Shown here: positions 23,701-32,594 of the stretch, piece after piece | Numbering within the stretch: the first letter of the stretch is position 1 | Layout: each line of letters begins with the position of its first letter | DNA from: Smittium mucronatum | Lineage: Eukaryota; Kickxellomycota; Harpellomycetes; Harpellales; Legeriomycetaceae | NCBI GenBank assembly: GCA_001953115.1 | Contig: LSSL01002257.1 | Span: 1-32,594 of the forward strand | Reading direction: 5' to 3' | DNA: 32,594 bases | Made by a program: the position numbers and the translations under genes | The notes under the pieces: generated by a model | What the model saw: only the letters and a program-made list of their open reading frames with translations | Told to the model about the DNA's origin: nothing | Database searches by the model: none

Positions 23701-25899
23701 TCTATGTTTGGAAATAAGTTTCTGAAATTTTGTGAATAATACCATCTAATTCTAAAAAATTGATAGATTTTTTATTTTACAAAAACTTCTCACTATATAA
23801 TTTGATCATTTAAATTGATTTTTTATAGAGTAACTAAAGTAAAAAATTTATTAGATGCCTCCTGTAATTTTTTACTGGTTAAAATCTACGCAAGTTCATT
23901 TATTGATGAGAAAACCCCCAAAGATCCACATTATACATATAACCAACCTTTAAAAACTATTGTATTTCTTTTCCTAGTGGTGGTAATATGAGTTGACAAT
24001 ATATCTAATATTATTCCCTATATTTAAATATATTATAAAAAATAAATAAAAGGATATTATTGGATTTAATTTTTCAAAAGCTTTGGAGCCAAAAAAAAGA
24101 CAACATTTCATACTTAACCTGTTAATGGGAAAATATACAATTTTCGATAATAAAAGACGATTATATCATGATTTTTCAAATAATTCATCTTAATTAATTC
24201 TTTTTTTTTGTTTTTTTTTTCATGGTTATTTCTTACACGATTTTTCTCAAATCAATCTATATATTCTTTGCATTGGTCATAAAAATACGTATTTTTACAA
24301 AACTTTACTAATAAAATAATTGAAGAGAAAAAATTGGATTTTATGGTTAAAAAAATATTAAAAAAGCATCAATAATGAAATTTTTTCACGGAAAAAACTG
24401 GATGAAAGTTATCATAAAAAAGTATAATACGAGTATGGATTTTGTATAAAAAATCTTTTCCCAAACAGAAAGTTTAAAATAAATAGGGAAGAGACTTTTA
24501 TTCTCAAAAATCAGATAAAATTTAATATGATTAATAGAAGATTGTAATTTTTAAATGAATAAATATTAATAATAATGTTTTTTAAAAAAATTAAAACCTA
24601 GCTATTATTTTTATAACGCAAATATAAAATATACGTCTTCTTTTATTCTTAATACCAATCCAACAAATTTTATAGATTTAAATGTTGATTCTTTGGATGA
24701 AAACTCCTATTTTTTTTTTATAAAAATACATAATAAAATATAAACTAAAAAAAACTTATTGAAAATTAAAAACGGGACATTTAATCTATTTTTATTACTT
24801 AAATATTTTGGCTATAATATAAAATCGTCGCCATATATATCATAGATTGTATTGTGCTAAAATATCAATTTATATTTATAAACAATTGGATTGGATTGGA
24901 AATTTTGTGGAAAATAATGGTGAAAGATAAATTTGCTTAAATTTGAGTTTATATAATAAGTTCCTATTTTTTCATTTATTTGATAATTATAGAGAATTTT
25001 CGAATTAATTAGTACATCTTAATTGCGGTATTTTTTTAAATCTCTTTTAGTTTCAAGAAAATATAGTAAGTAATTTCTTCATAATATTTAGTGTTTTATT
25101 AGATAAGTATTCTGATTCTAAATTTATAGAATTGTTTAAATAGTGACGGATACTTTGCTTTTTTAAAATAATATGATGCTTCCCTTAATTGATTCTAAAC
25201 TTAGTCCGTTATAATGTACCACTTACTTTCACAATTAATATTCTAATTCATTCAAACGTATTAAATGAGTTTTAGTTCAAATTCACAACCCATGCGAAAT
25301 TATTTTTTGATGCAAAAAATGTGGCATATTAAAAATTACAATAAATAGAGGGTTGATATCTTTTTAAATCTTGAGTTTTTCTAAAAATATATATATTATA
25401 CATGAAGATAATTTTTTGTACACAAGTTTCATGCCAATAAAAAATGAAAAAGTGCATTTAATCATATGATAAGGAATTAAAAATTGGTTTTAATAGAAAT
25501 GGAAGTATTTTTATAAAATATTAAAATTAAAATAAAATATATTCACAACATAATTCCAAAAAATAATAAACAACATCCCTCTAATTTCACTTTAAGGAGC
25601 CAAAAGCCGATATTTGAATATTTTCTATTAAGGTTTTTATTTAAAAATGTTAAAATATTAAAATATTTATAAATAATAGGTTGAAATTTTAAAAATCCGA
25701 CATTTATGACTTAATTTATTTAAAATATCTTTTTATCCTAAAGCTTCTATATTAATGAAGTTACTTTTCATAATTATTTTGGTATATATGATGTAGGAAG
25801 GAATTTTTTTGACCATTTCTCTAGTTGAATTTTTCCAAAATTTAAAATATAGTTTCATTTATCTTGTAAAAATAATTTCATGCTAATTTTCATTGGTTA
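17760..25899. other. gene-free A+T-rich desert
   Basis: No ORF with recognisable content. The plus-strand ORF at 22173-22385 (70 codons, Asn/Phe/Ile-rich, starting MHLNMDLF) is the best of the short ORFs here, but has no homology I recognise and is within chance expectation. Islands of slightly higher complexity at about 21170-21470, 22570-22660 and 22790-22850 look like remnants of decayed sequence, but I could not identify them. Confidence 0.55.
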
Positions 25900-25911
25900 A
25901 GTCAAGAATTA

Positions 25912-25925
25912 CCCGGTCTACCGGG
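25912..25925. repeat. G+C-rich palindrome CCCGGTCTACCGGG
   Basis: Six-base perfect inverted repeat (CCCGGT / ACCGGG) around a CT centre. It stands out in DNA with almost no G+C-rich words. No function is evident; it could be a recombinase-type site or a remnant of a mobile-element terminus. Confidence 0.7.
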
Positions 25926-26268
25926 ACCTGGTTTAGTTCTATCGAAGTATTTCTATAACTATACCTTAATATTATATATCTTTTTTTCAGCGAAAAAAAA
26001 TCTAGTTTTTTAAGGGGTAGATTTTGGGTAATAAAACTATTTATGCTTGATAAAACGCAAATTTACACTTAAAATATGTGTTTGGTGGCCAGATTTAGCT
26101 CCAGATGCATATATATGAGGTAAATACAACTTATTTACAGTTAAATTTATAGATTTTTTTAATCTTAGCCTTGGGACCGATGGTTTATTTTCAAAGTCAC
26201 TTTTTGTTTTTATTTAAGCACATGATGTGAAATTTGTACCAGATCATCATTTTTAAAATGATTTTTTA

Positions 26269-26291
26269 GCTATATGGAGCCCCCATATAGC
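26269..26291. repeat. 9-bp stem hairpin with 5-nt loop
   Basis: GCTATATGG, loop AGCCC, then CCATATAGC, a perfect stem. It is followed at once by a G-rich stretch (GTGGGGGTGGGGG), the most G-rich run in the window. Nothing coding adjoins it. It could be a fossil transposon end or an isolated structure. Confidence 0.7.
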
Positions 26292-26577
26292 CAAGTGGGG
26301 GTGGGGGTTATATTAAAAAAATCTTATATATAATTTAATTTTCATGTATTGAAGATGGTTTTATTTAGATAAAATCATTCGAAAACTGTTTTTCTTGATT
26401 AATATGGATTTAATCCAGAAAAATCTTCCAATTATCTAAATAACAGATCTTAATTCGATTTTAGCCATTAAAACCAAACTGAATATTCAATTATAGAATC
26501 AGATGTGCTTAAAATTAGTTTCACTTGTTTTTGGTCTCTTTTTGCCATAAAATCTATTTTGAATTATTATAAATTGG

Positions 26578-26611
<34 letters not shown>
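26578..26611. repeat. (TTA)n microsatellite, about 11 units
   Basis: A pure trinucleotide TTA/TAA run of about 33 bases. Read in coding frames it would give poly-Leu/Tyr/Ile or stops, and it sits in no ORF. Confidence 0.95.
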
Positions 26612-26612
<1 letters not shown>

Positions 26613-26879
26613 GTTAGCCATAAGATCAGAACAAAATAAAAATTTGTATTATGTAAAAAAATGTGGTTTTTAGTTCCAATTTAACCAGCTCGATAAGCTA
26701 AGAAACGCTCTATTTGAAATTTAATACATATAAAAAACATCTTGGCTTATGATTATTTCTTATGGGTGATTAATATTAAATAAAATAAAAATTAATAAAA
26801 TTCAATTTAAAAAAATTTAATAAAAGTATTCGCCAAAATTCTCCCTAGCATTTATCATGTTTAAAATGTAAGATGATAG

Positions 26880-27670
26880 GAACTTTTTTCTGTAAAGAAA
26901 CTTGGTATCTGAAGCCTAGGCGTTTTTGGAATCTGTTTACAGCCTATAATTTTTTCTTGTTACAGAAAAAATCTATGATTAGTAGAATCAAATCCAGACC
27001 GAATCAAAGTATCTTAAGGCTCCTTAGCAAGAGAGTTTCTGAATAGCCCCAAAATGGGTCTATCGAAACTAAAAAGAATGTTTTTATGACCATATCGGGT
27101 CATCTCAGAAAATAATAATCAGATTTTATCTTTCCTATACTCATTCTATTTTTTTCAGTTTAGTAATATATTTTTGACTGTTCCAGAAACATCCATTTTA
27201 TAGAATGGATGATTTTTTTTATATTTTTCATCCGAATTTTTTATATTTGATATTTTCTGCTTTGTTTTAAAGGTCCCCATTCGCATTATCACAAAGTACA
27301 GGAATCCTAATTTTAGGTCTAGTTGAAGTGATAGGAGAATGCAATAATCTTTTTTTTTTCACTGAAATTTTCAGCCCAAAGTCTACCATGTAGGTTTTTT
27401 ATCCATTAATTTTATTTTCCTTGTCAGATATTGCGATTTTGGTTTTACTTATTAAATTTTTAACACAAAAAATTTTATAATACACATTTTGCTGTCAGTC
27501 ACAGGGTGGTCATTTTGGTTTTTATGCTTAACTTTATGAAACCAGTATTCTGATTTTTTAACTTAGTTTACATGTGACATACAAGCTCTCAAATAGTGTT
27601 GATTTTTAAGAAGGATGATTTTGTTAAAATTAATTGAGCTCTTAGAGCGAATATTGATTCTAATTATTTT
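26880..27670 (-). pseudogene. decayed LINE C-terminal region, left of the DIRS insertion
   Basis: Reading the minus strand from the left end of the DIRS-like element, a frame with few stops gives IRINIRSKSSINFNKI and then VKKSEYWFHKVKHKN. This is compatible with the part of a LINE ORF2 that follows the reverse transcriptase thumb (the R-x-R-A-F-x-K-F then K-x-W-T-W pattern). Further down, at about 27000-27110, LFRNSLAKEP, then a stop, then DTLIRSGF resembles the C-terminal CCHC-type zinc-knuckle context of LINEs, with its cysteines lost. G+C is higher than in the desert to the left. It is proposed to be the continuation of the LINE fragment right of the DIRS element (31877 onward). The similarity is weak and broken, so identity is tentative. 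Confidence 0.35.
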
Positions 27671-27810
27671 AAAAGAGGAGAAATATTAAGTGTTACCATC
27701 TTTAACGGATAACCAAAAACCGAAATTCACAATACAATAAAATTTAGTTAAATAAAATAATGAAAATTTTCTATTATATAAATATAAATTTGCGTATTTA
27801 TGAATATTTA
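27671..27810. repeat. left inverted terminal repeat of the DIRS-like element
   Basis: Begins AAAAGAGGAGAAATATTAAG, continues TGTTACCATCTTTA, and ends near GCGTATTTATGAATATTTAT. It matches the reverse complement of 31735-31876 along its length with small indels: 21 of its first bases (ATATTAAGTGTTACCATCTTTA core) are exact, with CAATAAAATTTAGT and CGTATTTATGAAT as further shared blocks. It lies just downstream of the recombinase stop codon. Confidence 0.8.
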
Positions 27811-27855
27811 TAATCTTTCAGCAAAGGTAAATGGGAACTGGGTGAGTAAGAAAAA

Positions 27856-28740
27856 TTAAGATGCTCCAAATGTAACATCGATTCGGTAAAGTTGGAATTT
27901 TCCCCTATATATAATCGATTTTATGATTCGAAAATTGTATAATTTAACCAGAATTCGTGTGTAATTATTTCTTCTGAGTGCATACCCGTTGAGGATGCAA
28001 GTGCTGCACCGATAGCATGAGCCTTATGGAAAGGATTATTCTGTGATTGGAAAATAACTTCAGACAATGATTTTATGTATCGTTATACACTATCTATAGC
28101 AAAATTCTTAGTAGATTGATTTATATATTTAATTATCCTGTTGAAAATCAGTGAAATACTATTTTAATGCGATTTATAGCACGAGGTATAGGCCTTTCTA
28201 TTTTTTTATCCTTATAAGAGTTTACGGGGAATATCATATGCTCCGAGTTGCTAACCATTTAACATGGTATTTCAATGGCGTGTAATCCACGTTTTTTATC
28301 AGGTTTTATTTTAAAAAGATTTATTGTACCTCTTACAATCTTGGATCTTGATTAGTTGATCCTGTGTATTTCAGACACACAGAGTAATCCTGAATTTACT
28401 AGCAGACATCATAGCTTTGTGGTAAGCTCTTTTTAATTTAACCCCTCAATCGAATCCCAAATATTAATGCGAAGTGTAACCAGGGTTATATTGATTAAAA
28501 ATTTTAAAATTATATTAGTGAAGTTTCATCCAGTGTCGCGAAAAACTTTTTTGATTCGTTTTGGTTATATAATTCTTCTGTATCATCCACTAGTATCAGT
28601 AATGCGCTTTTATACGTACTTACCGTGCTAATCTTAAGTTTACAGAAAATTTATATCTAGGTAAGTTAATTTAATATGTGGGCGGCAGAAATGAAAGATC
28701 AGATATTTTTTTTATGTAAGCCAGTCTAGAAAGCACTGAT
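27856..28740 (-). pseudogene. tyrosine recombinase (YR) of the DIRS-like element, broken
   Basis: The recombinase would integrate the circular DNA intermediate. The N-terminal SAM-like core is seen at about 28510-28645 as KISTVSTYKSALLIL followed by NESKKFFATL, matching the Y-S-T-x-N-T-Y-R-S-A-L and F-x-K-G pattern of DIRS recombinases. The C-terminal catalytic part lies at about 27856-28029: HKAHAIGAALASSTGMHSEE, then ILVKLYNF. In the family the first motif is H-x-x-R followed by an Ala-rich helix; here Arg is replaced by His. The nucleophile tyrosine is plausibly that of KLYN. TAA at 27856-27858 is a natural end. Stops and frameshifts separate the two halves. Confidence 0.65.
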
Positions 28741-28859
28741 TTGTAACAAAGTATCTAAATATAAACTTTCTATATGGCTCGTTGGAAACTAAAACTTTGA
28801 TGGCGATATTTGAGATACCTTGGTTCTTGAGGACATCAGCCGAGTCTTCATGCCATCAG

Positions 28860-30520
28860 AAACTATTTCTCGTTGTTCAAAAAAATACATTTGACGTTTT
28901 TGGGGTCTGGCACTACATTCGTCGCTAGATGTAATGATTTTTTGTATATGGGTGCTCCTGTAGGTTTGGAAACCAGGTTTTTGAATTCCATAGTGATGTA
29001 ACTAGTTTCACTGTCAATTTCTTGATTCTGATCTTCTGTATTACTTGCGAGATTGGGTTTAAATGAGGGTATTGTTAACAATTTTTATCTTCATAAAATT
29101 GATCTTCAATGAATTTTGAATTAATTAATTTGGGTCTGGGAACCAGATGCTGCAGTTACCCGCTTTCCCTTTTTGGCTTGAGGCAGAAAATTTCACGCGT
29201 GATCCCCTTATAGTGAGTTCTGTATTAAGAACTTCTGGTTAGATATTTTCCACTCGTTATGTGTAGTTAGTCCTCTTTGTTTATTATTGAGGAGACGTAA
29301 TTCACTTGAGGAAGTTATTCTTCCTCAGGCAGTGATAAAATATTTCCTCTAAAACATATATTAATTCGGTAGAATAAGTCCCTCCGAATTTACTCAAGTA
29401 CACTAGTGTTGTGATATTTTAGGAATATATTAACACAGAAGGACCAAAAAAAATTTGTAATCAGAGTGCAAATAATAATGCCAATAGCTTGTTGGTGTAA
29501 ATATGTACCAAAACCTCTGATGAATTCCATAAATCGGAGTAAAAGTGGAATCCCACAACTTTTTCCCAAGCTGTGTCACCATTATCGATAAGATCTCCAG
29601 CTCCGGGGTTTTTAGAAGGAAAGAAAGTCTATTACACCTTTTTAGTTGATCCTTCCAGAATCTGAGATTCTATATAACAGACTGGTATGTTATGCTTTCT
29701 ACATCTGTGTTTTTGATTGAAACAGGGAGTTTTTATTCGGGTCCAATAATCGTCTCAGAATTAATCTCTCATGAGGTGGTGCTTATTAAATAACCTTTTT
29801 TTTCTCAATGGGGCCCGCAATAAATTTCAAAATCGTCTTTTCAGATTTCAATAGCTTTTTCACTTCTCGGAGTAGTTCTCTAACCTTTGATGATGTAACC
29901 TTGAGACAAATGTTCCTATAGCTTATAATCATATCATGATATGTTATATATTTTGATTTAGTTATTTAATTATCCATCTTGATCTTGTATCCGGTTTATG
30001 TTAGTTTGGAAAAAACTGGATTCATATCCCATCCATAAATTTCATTGGTTTCTCTAATTGTTATTATATCAACCAGGTATGCCAATATTCGTATTATTCG
30101 TGTATTTTTCTATTAAAATATAGGTTTTATTACCTTGGTGTATTTGTGAGGGATAAGGGATAGACCGAACGGAAGTAACTTGAGCTGGTATTCTAAGAAG
30201 TTCCAGTAAAAGCGCAAGTACTTCTTACAAGATCTTTGGATTAGGATTTTTATTAATATGTCTCCCTTTTTCAGTGATTTTATGTAATCCTTCCGGTTTA
30301 TGAGCTTGCGGATGGATGCTAGCTAATATATCTTAGATTTGCGTTACTCTAGTTCTCGCTAAGTCTCCTCAGCTCTAAGACAGGTTTGAAGTCACCCTGT
30401 ATTATTTGGAATTACAAACAGCTGATTTTAAAATACTTGGTCTCTGTATTTTACTTCTTCTATGAAGCTCTTGTAATGAAAAAATGGAACCTTCCCCTTC
30501 AGAATCCAGTTGGATTCTTT
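28860..30520 (-). pseudogene. reverse transcriptase/RNase H region of the DIRS-like element, broken
   Basis: The polymerase would copy the element RNA. In minus-strand order the pieces are: IEEVKYRDQVF, a stop, then NQLFVIPNNTG (about 30455-30380); GDFKPVLELRRL after a one-base shift; then NRKDYIKSLKKGD, KKYLRFYWNFLEYQ, LLPFGLSLIPHKYTKVIKP (about 30299-30130), a close fit to the DIRS RT palm sequence; then AYLVD at 30082-30068 where YLDD is required. RELLREVKKLLKSEKT (about 29880) fits the thumb. HIYTNKLLALLFAL (about 29460-29500) fits the RNase H HINxLEL motif. KLTVKLVTSLWNSKTWFPNL (about 28960-29030) fits the linker typical of DIRS polyproteins. At least four stops and several frameshifts are present, plus the active-site Asp to Val change, so it is inactive. 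Confidence 0.75.
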
Positions 30521-30825
30521 GGGAGTCTTCTAATAGTGAAATTTCAGATGCGACGTCAGCGGTGGTGGTCCTGAGAGCTGTGGCATGAGGAACAGTTCCA
30601 TCTTCTTAATCAAAACTGCTAATTATTTTGTATCTCTGGGCATCTTGAACGTACAAAGACCTTCAAAGTGAACCTGAAATATAAAAAGAAATGTTAGTTT
30701 TCCTCTGAATCCATGTTTGACGGTTAATGATCCCTGAACGTAATATGGAGCCTTTTATCGGCGATGCCCCGGAACTACTTGCTGTTTTTGTGTTTTTTCT
30801 ATGCAGATCGGATCATCGCGAGACA

Positions 30826-31656
30826 TCATCTCAACGATAGGCTTATAGGATCACTACTAGGATCCTCTTCCCCAACCTCACCTTCTACAGTGAAAATTTG
30901 ATGTCTGCGGGTAGTTTTTTGTAGAAATAGCCGGAAATTAAGCTTAGGAATTCCGCACCGTCTCAGACTTTCTGTAGTACTTCCTTGAGCAAATGACTGC
31001 TGTCTCCTTTGAAAGGGCTTCCGAATTCTGGAACTCTTCTCGGGCTTCTCGCTAACAAAAAATGAATCGAGTTTTTCCTGATTCACCAAAGGCTTAGTAC
31101 CTGTTTCAACAAGCCTCTGTGGCCTCCCATGGTGTTCCATCTCTTTATGGAGGCTACCAAAGCTCCCTTGAGTGAAGGTGGGTGAAATATCGGATAATAG
31201 GATCCAAATGGTGTTTGCATAAAAAATCTGACGGTTATCTACTTTAAGCTCTGGGATATCATGGATCCGAAGATGCACTTAATAATCGATATACCTGGTA
31301 GCATTTGATAGGGTGGATTGAATCACATGTAGAGTATTGTCTAAATTACCCACTGCTACCGAAGCTGAATAGTCCAGTGGTTGTGACCGGTAATTCATGT
31401 AACTACTTTTAGGGCACGCGTACATTGATTAATTTAGCTCTTCTTCCATTGAGGGTGTGTAGAATAAGTCCCCTTCGATTTAAGATGAGACCTGGATGAG
31501 CTCTGGGTAGACCTGGAGATCTGTTGCTGGAGCTCATGTAGATACAAAATGGTCTTAATCTAAGATTTGGGGATCCCATTCACAAAAATGGTGCTTTAAA
31601 AAGGTGGCAAGTCCGTTGATCTTGGTGACAGTGTCTTCAGGAATTTGATTTGACAT
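30826..31656 (-). pseudogene. gag-like ORF of the DIRS-like element with five in-frame stops
   Basis: Starting at ATG 31654-31656 (MSNQIPEDTVTKINGLATFL), one frame runs to TGA at 30826 without any frameshift, interrupted by five stops (four TAA, one TGA). The last 150 codons are open. LDNTLHVIQSTLSNATRYIDY matches in style the DIRS gag helical core that ends in (T)RP(I/L)DYY. The tail from KSSRIRKPFQRRQQSF is Arg/Gln-rich, as DIRS gag C-termini are, consistent with RNA binding. It precedes the reverse transcriptase by about 300 bases. Gag sequences are poorly conserved, so assignment rests mainly on position, basic tail and retained frame. Because the frame is otherwise intact, most damage here is point mutation. 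Confidence 0.6.
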
Positions 31657-31734
31657 TTTTTTTAAAAAAAAAATCGATTAAAAAAAAGAGAAAATCTTTT
31701 TAAGTTGGTAGAGTACATTTAATAAATAAAAAAT

Positions 31735-31876
31735 GATATTGATTCATAAATACGTACTTCTCTATATAGATAGTTAAAAATTTTCTTTAGTTTAATTTAC
31801 TAAATTTTATTGGCTTGTAAATTTCTGTTTGTGTTTCTCTAATAAAGATGGTAACACTTAATATTGTCTCCTCTTT
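31735..31876. repeat. right inverted terminal repeat of the DIRS-like element
   Basis: Reverse complement of 27671-27810, roughly three-quarters identical by eye. On the plus strand it contains TAAAGATGGTAACACTTAAT (about 31843-31862) and ATTCATAAATACG near 31742. The outer edge is placed at CTCCTCTTT (31868-31876), where similarity to the left repeat stops and LINE coding similarity begins. About 80 A/T-rich bases separate its inner edge from the gag start codon. Confidence 0.8.
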
Positions 31877-32450
31877 GGGAAATACTATCCACAGCTCGGC
31901 ATTTAAGTAACTCATATCAGCAGGTTTGCTCAGATTAGAAATATTTCTGATTGCCTTTTTAATTCCGACTTGGCTCGGCTTGACTCTATCTGCGCTCATT
32001 AAAAAGACCCCTCTTCCGTAATAGCAAGCATGGATCAAAGAAAATTTTGCAAGTTTTATTTTTATACTAGCAGGCAAGTTAGATAGCTTGGGGAAGCTAC
32101 ATACAGAAATAAAGTCAATCAATTTTTATTTTGTTATTTTTCATGGCAACAGAAACATTCCATTTATCATTTATCATATAGCCCAAATATGTATACTGAT
32201 CAGCGTTGGGCATACTTTGGCTATGTATTATTAGCACAAAAGATTAGGGATAGATGATATCCATTATACCTCATTTTAATTCATTAAAGTAATTTCTCTT
32301 TAGATCTAACAATCTGAAATTATATTTTATTTCAGCATTAGAATCTTCCAATAGAATTGGATCGATGGTGAAAAACCAGCCAAGATATCAGGTTTAATGA
32401 TATTTGACCTAAACGAAATTTCATCTACGTATTTAGCCCATTAAAAGCTA
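31877..32450 (-). pseudogene. non-LTR retrotransposon (LINE) reverse transcriptase fragment, broken
   Basis: Minus strand from about 32450. FFTIDPILLEDSNAEI (FTID at 32372-32361) sits where LINE RTs have FADD followed by V-L-L-A-x-S. Next come GIMDIIYP (KCG-x-M context) and NADQYTYLGYMINDKWNVSV, the Y-x-Y-L-G thumb motif with the usual spacing. After a frameshift near 32120 come SNLPASIKIKLAKFSLIHACYYG, then GVFLMSADRVKPSQVGIKKA and LNAELWI, matching the N-x-P-x-x-I-K-x-x-L, Y-G-G-x-x-F-G-M-S and K-x-I-R pattern of the LINE connection region. The fragment stops at the DIRS right terminus. Coding similarity fades above 32450, where the DNA is A/T runs again, as expected of a 5'-truncated LINE copy. 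The style recalls LINEs reported from microsporidia, but the clade is not resolved here. Confidence 0.7.
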
Positions 32451-32594
32451 AAATAAAAATGCACTTTCCTAGTAAAAATTGCTTTTTTTTTCTCGGAATG
32501 TTTATTTAAACAATATAAAAATAGTATAAAAAATATTTAAAAAAAGTTTGAAAATTTGAAAATTTTTCGAAAAATATCTCATCCTACACCCCTC
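32451..32594. other. A+T-rich flank, no feature
   Basis: Homopolymer-rich DNA with a 14-bp perfect palindrome ATTTTTCGAAAAAT at 32562-32575, unremarkable in this composition. No coding similarity is visible, so the LINE fragment probably begins just to its left. Confidence 0.5.

Larger units (their letters stand above)
27671..31876 (-). mobile_element. DIRS-like tyrosine-recombinase retrotransposon, defective copy
   Basis: About 4.2 kb on the minus strand, bounded by imperfect inverted terminal repeats and containing, in order, a gag-like region, reverse transcriptase/RNase H and a tyrosine recombinase. That order with inverted termini is the DIRS-1 type plan; LTR elements would show direct repeats and an integrase instead. 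DIRS elements integrate a circular DNA with the recombinase and make no target duplication, consistent with none being seen. Numerous in-frame stops and frameshifts show the copy is dead. Its G+C is clearly above the surrounding desert, implying younger age or a different origin. It appears to interrupt a LINE on the same strand. Confidence 0.8.

Noticed and set aside
25912..25960. Minus-strand GPGRPGNS as a Tc1 paired-domain linker
   Set aside because: It is on the opposite strand from the nearby WPDLAPD motif, is only a few residues long, and arises from the palindrome.
27190..27211. Hairpin CATCCATT-ttatag-AATGGATG followed by a T run, as a terminator
   Set aside because: The host looks eukaryotic, where this terminator form is not expected, and no gene ends here.
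28863..29081. 72-codon minus-strand ORF beginning MLTIPSF
   Set aside because: It is an alternative frame over the DIRS linker; the frame encoding KLTVKLVTSLWNSKTWFPNL is the one that fits the family.
30386..30574. 62-codon plus-strand ORF
   Set aside because: Antisense to the DIRS reverse transcriptase region, with no independent support.
31787..31876. C-terminal residues of the 111-codon minus-strand ORF (after VFPKEE) as LINE protein
   Set aside because: This part falls in the DIRS right terminal repeat, as shown by its inverted match at 27671-27810; only the upstream part of the ORF is LINE.

Overview
This window is very A+T-rich eukaryotic nuclear DNA. It has one convincing protein-coding gene, at the left edge, and one nest of decayed retrotransposons at the right edge. 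Between them lie about 24 kb of A/T-dominated sequence with no gene I can support. No intron, rRNA or intact tRNA was seen. The standard code fits: the one good gene has no in-frame stop over 578 codons. A degenerate GH17-like (glucanase-fold) secreted protein, a LINE-type reverse transcriptase and a DIRS-type element, with extreme A+T and low gene density, suggest a large-genome microsporidian or another A+T-rich early fungal relative. That placement is an inference, not a demonstration.

Left edge (1-1734, minus strand): a single open frame runs off the start of the window. It encodes a signal peptide, a (beta/alpha)-barrel-like domain resembling GH17 beta-1,3-glucanases in which both expected catalytic glutamates appear to be replaced, a long charged low-complexity linker, and a C-terminal array of near-identical 46-residue repeats. 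The array continues beyond position 1.

Middle (1735 to about 25,900): mostly structureless A+T-rich DNA with scattered fossils of small mobile elements. These are a long foldback inverted repeat (13.6-14.2 kb), a 340-bp MITE-like element with CAGGG termini (14.50-14.84 kb), a 60-bp insertion carrying a tRNA-type box A between exact 17-bp direct repeats (17.67-17.76 kb), a degenerate tandem duplication (11.06-11.2 kb), and simple repeats.

Right edge (about 26.9 kb to the end): G+C rises visibly. On the minus strand lies a defective DIRS-like tyrosine-recombinase retrotransposon (gag, then RT/RNase H, then YR) between imperfect inverted terminal repeats at about 27,671-27,810 and 31,735-31,876. 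It seems to have inserted into an older minus-strand LINE: LINE reverse transcriptase sequence abuts its right end (31,877 to about 32,450) and weaker LINE C-terminal similarity abuts its left end (about 26,880-27,670). Both elements carry stops, frameshifts and changed RT active-site residues, so neither can move by itself.
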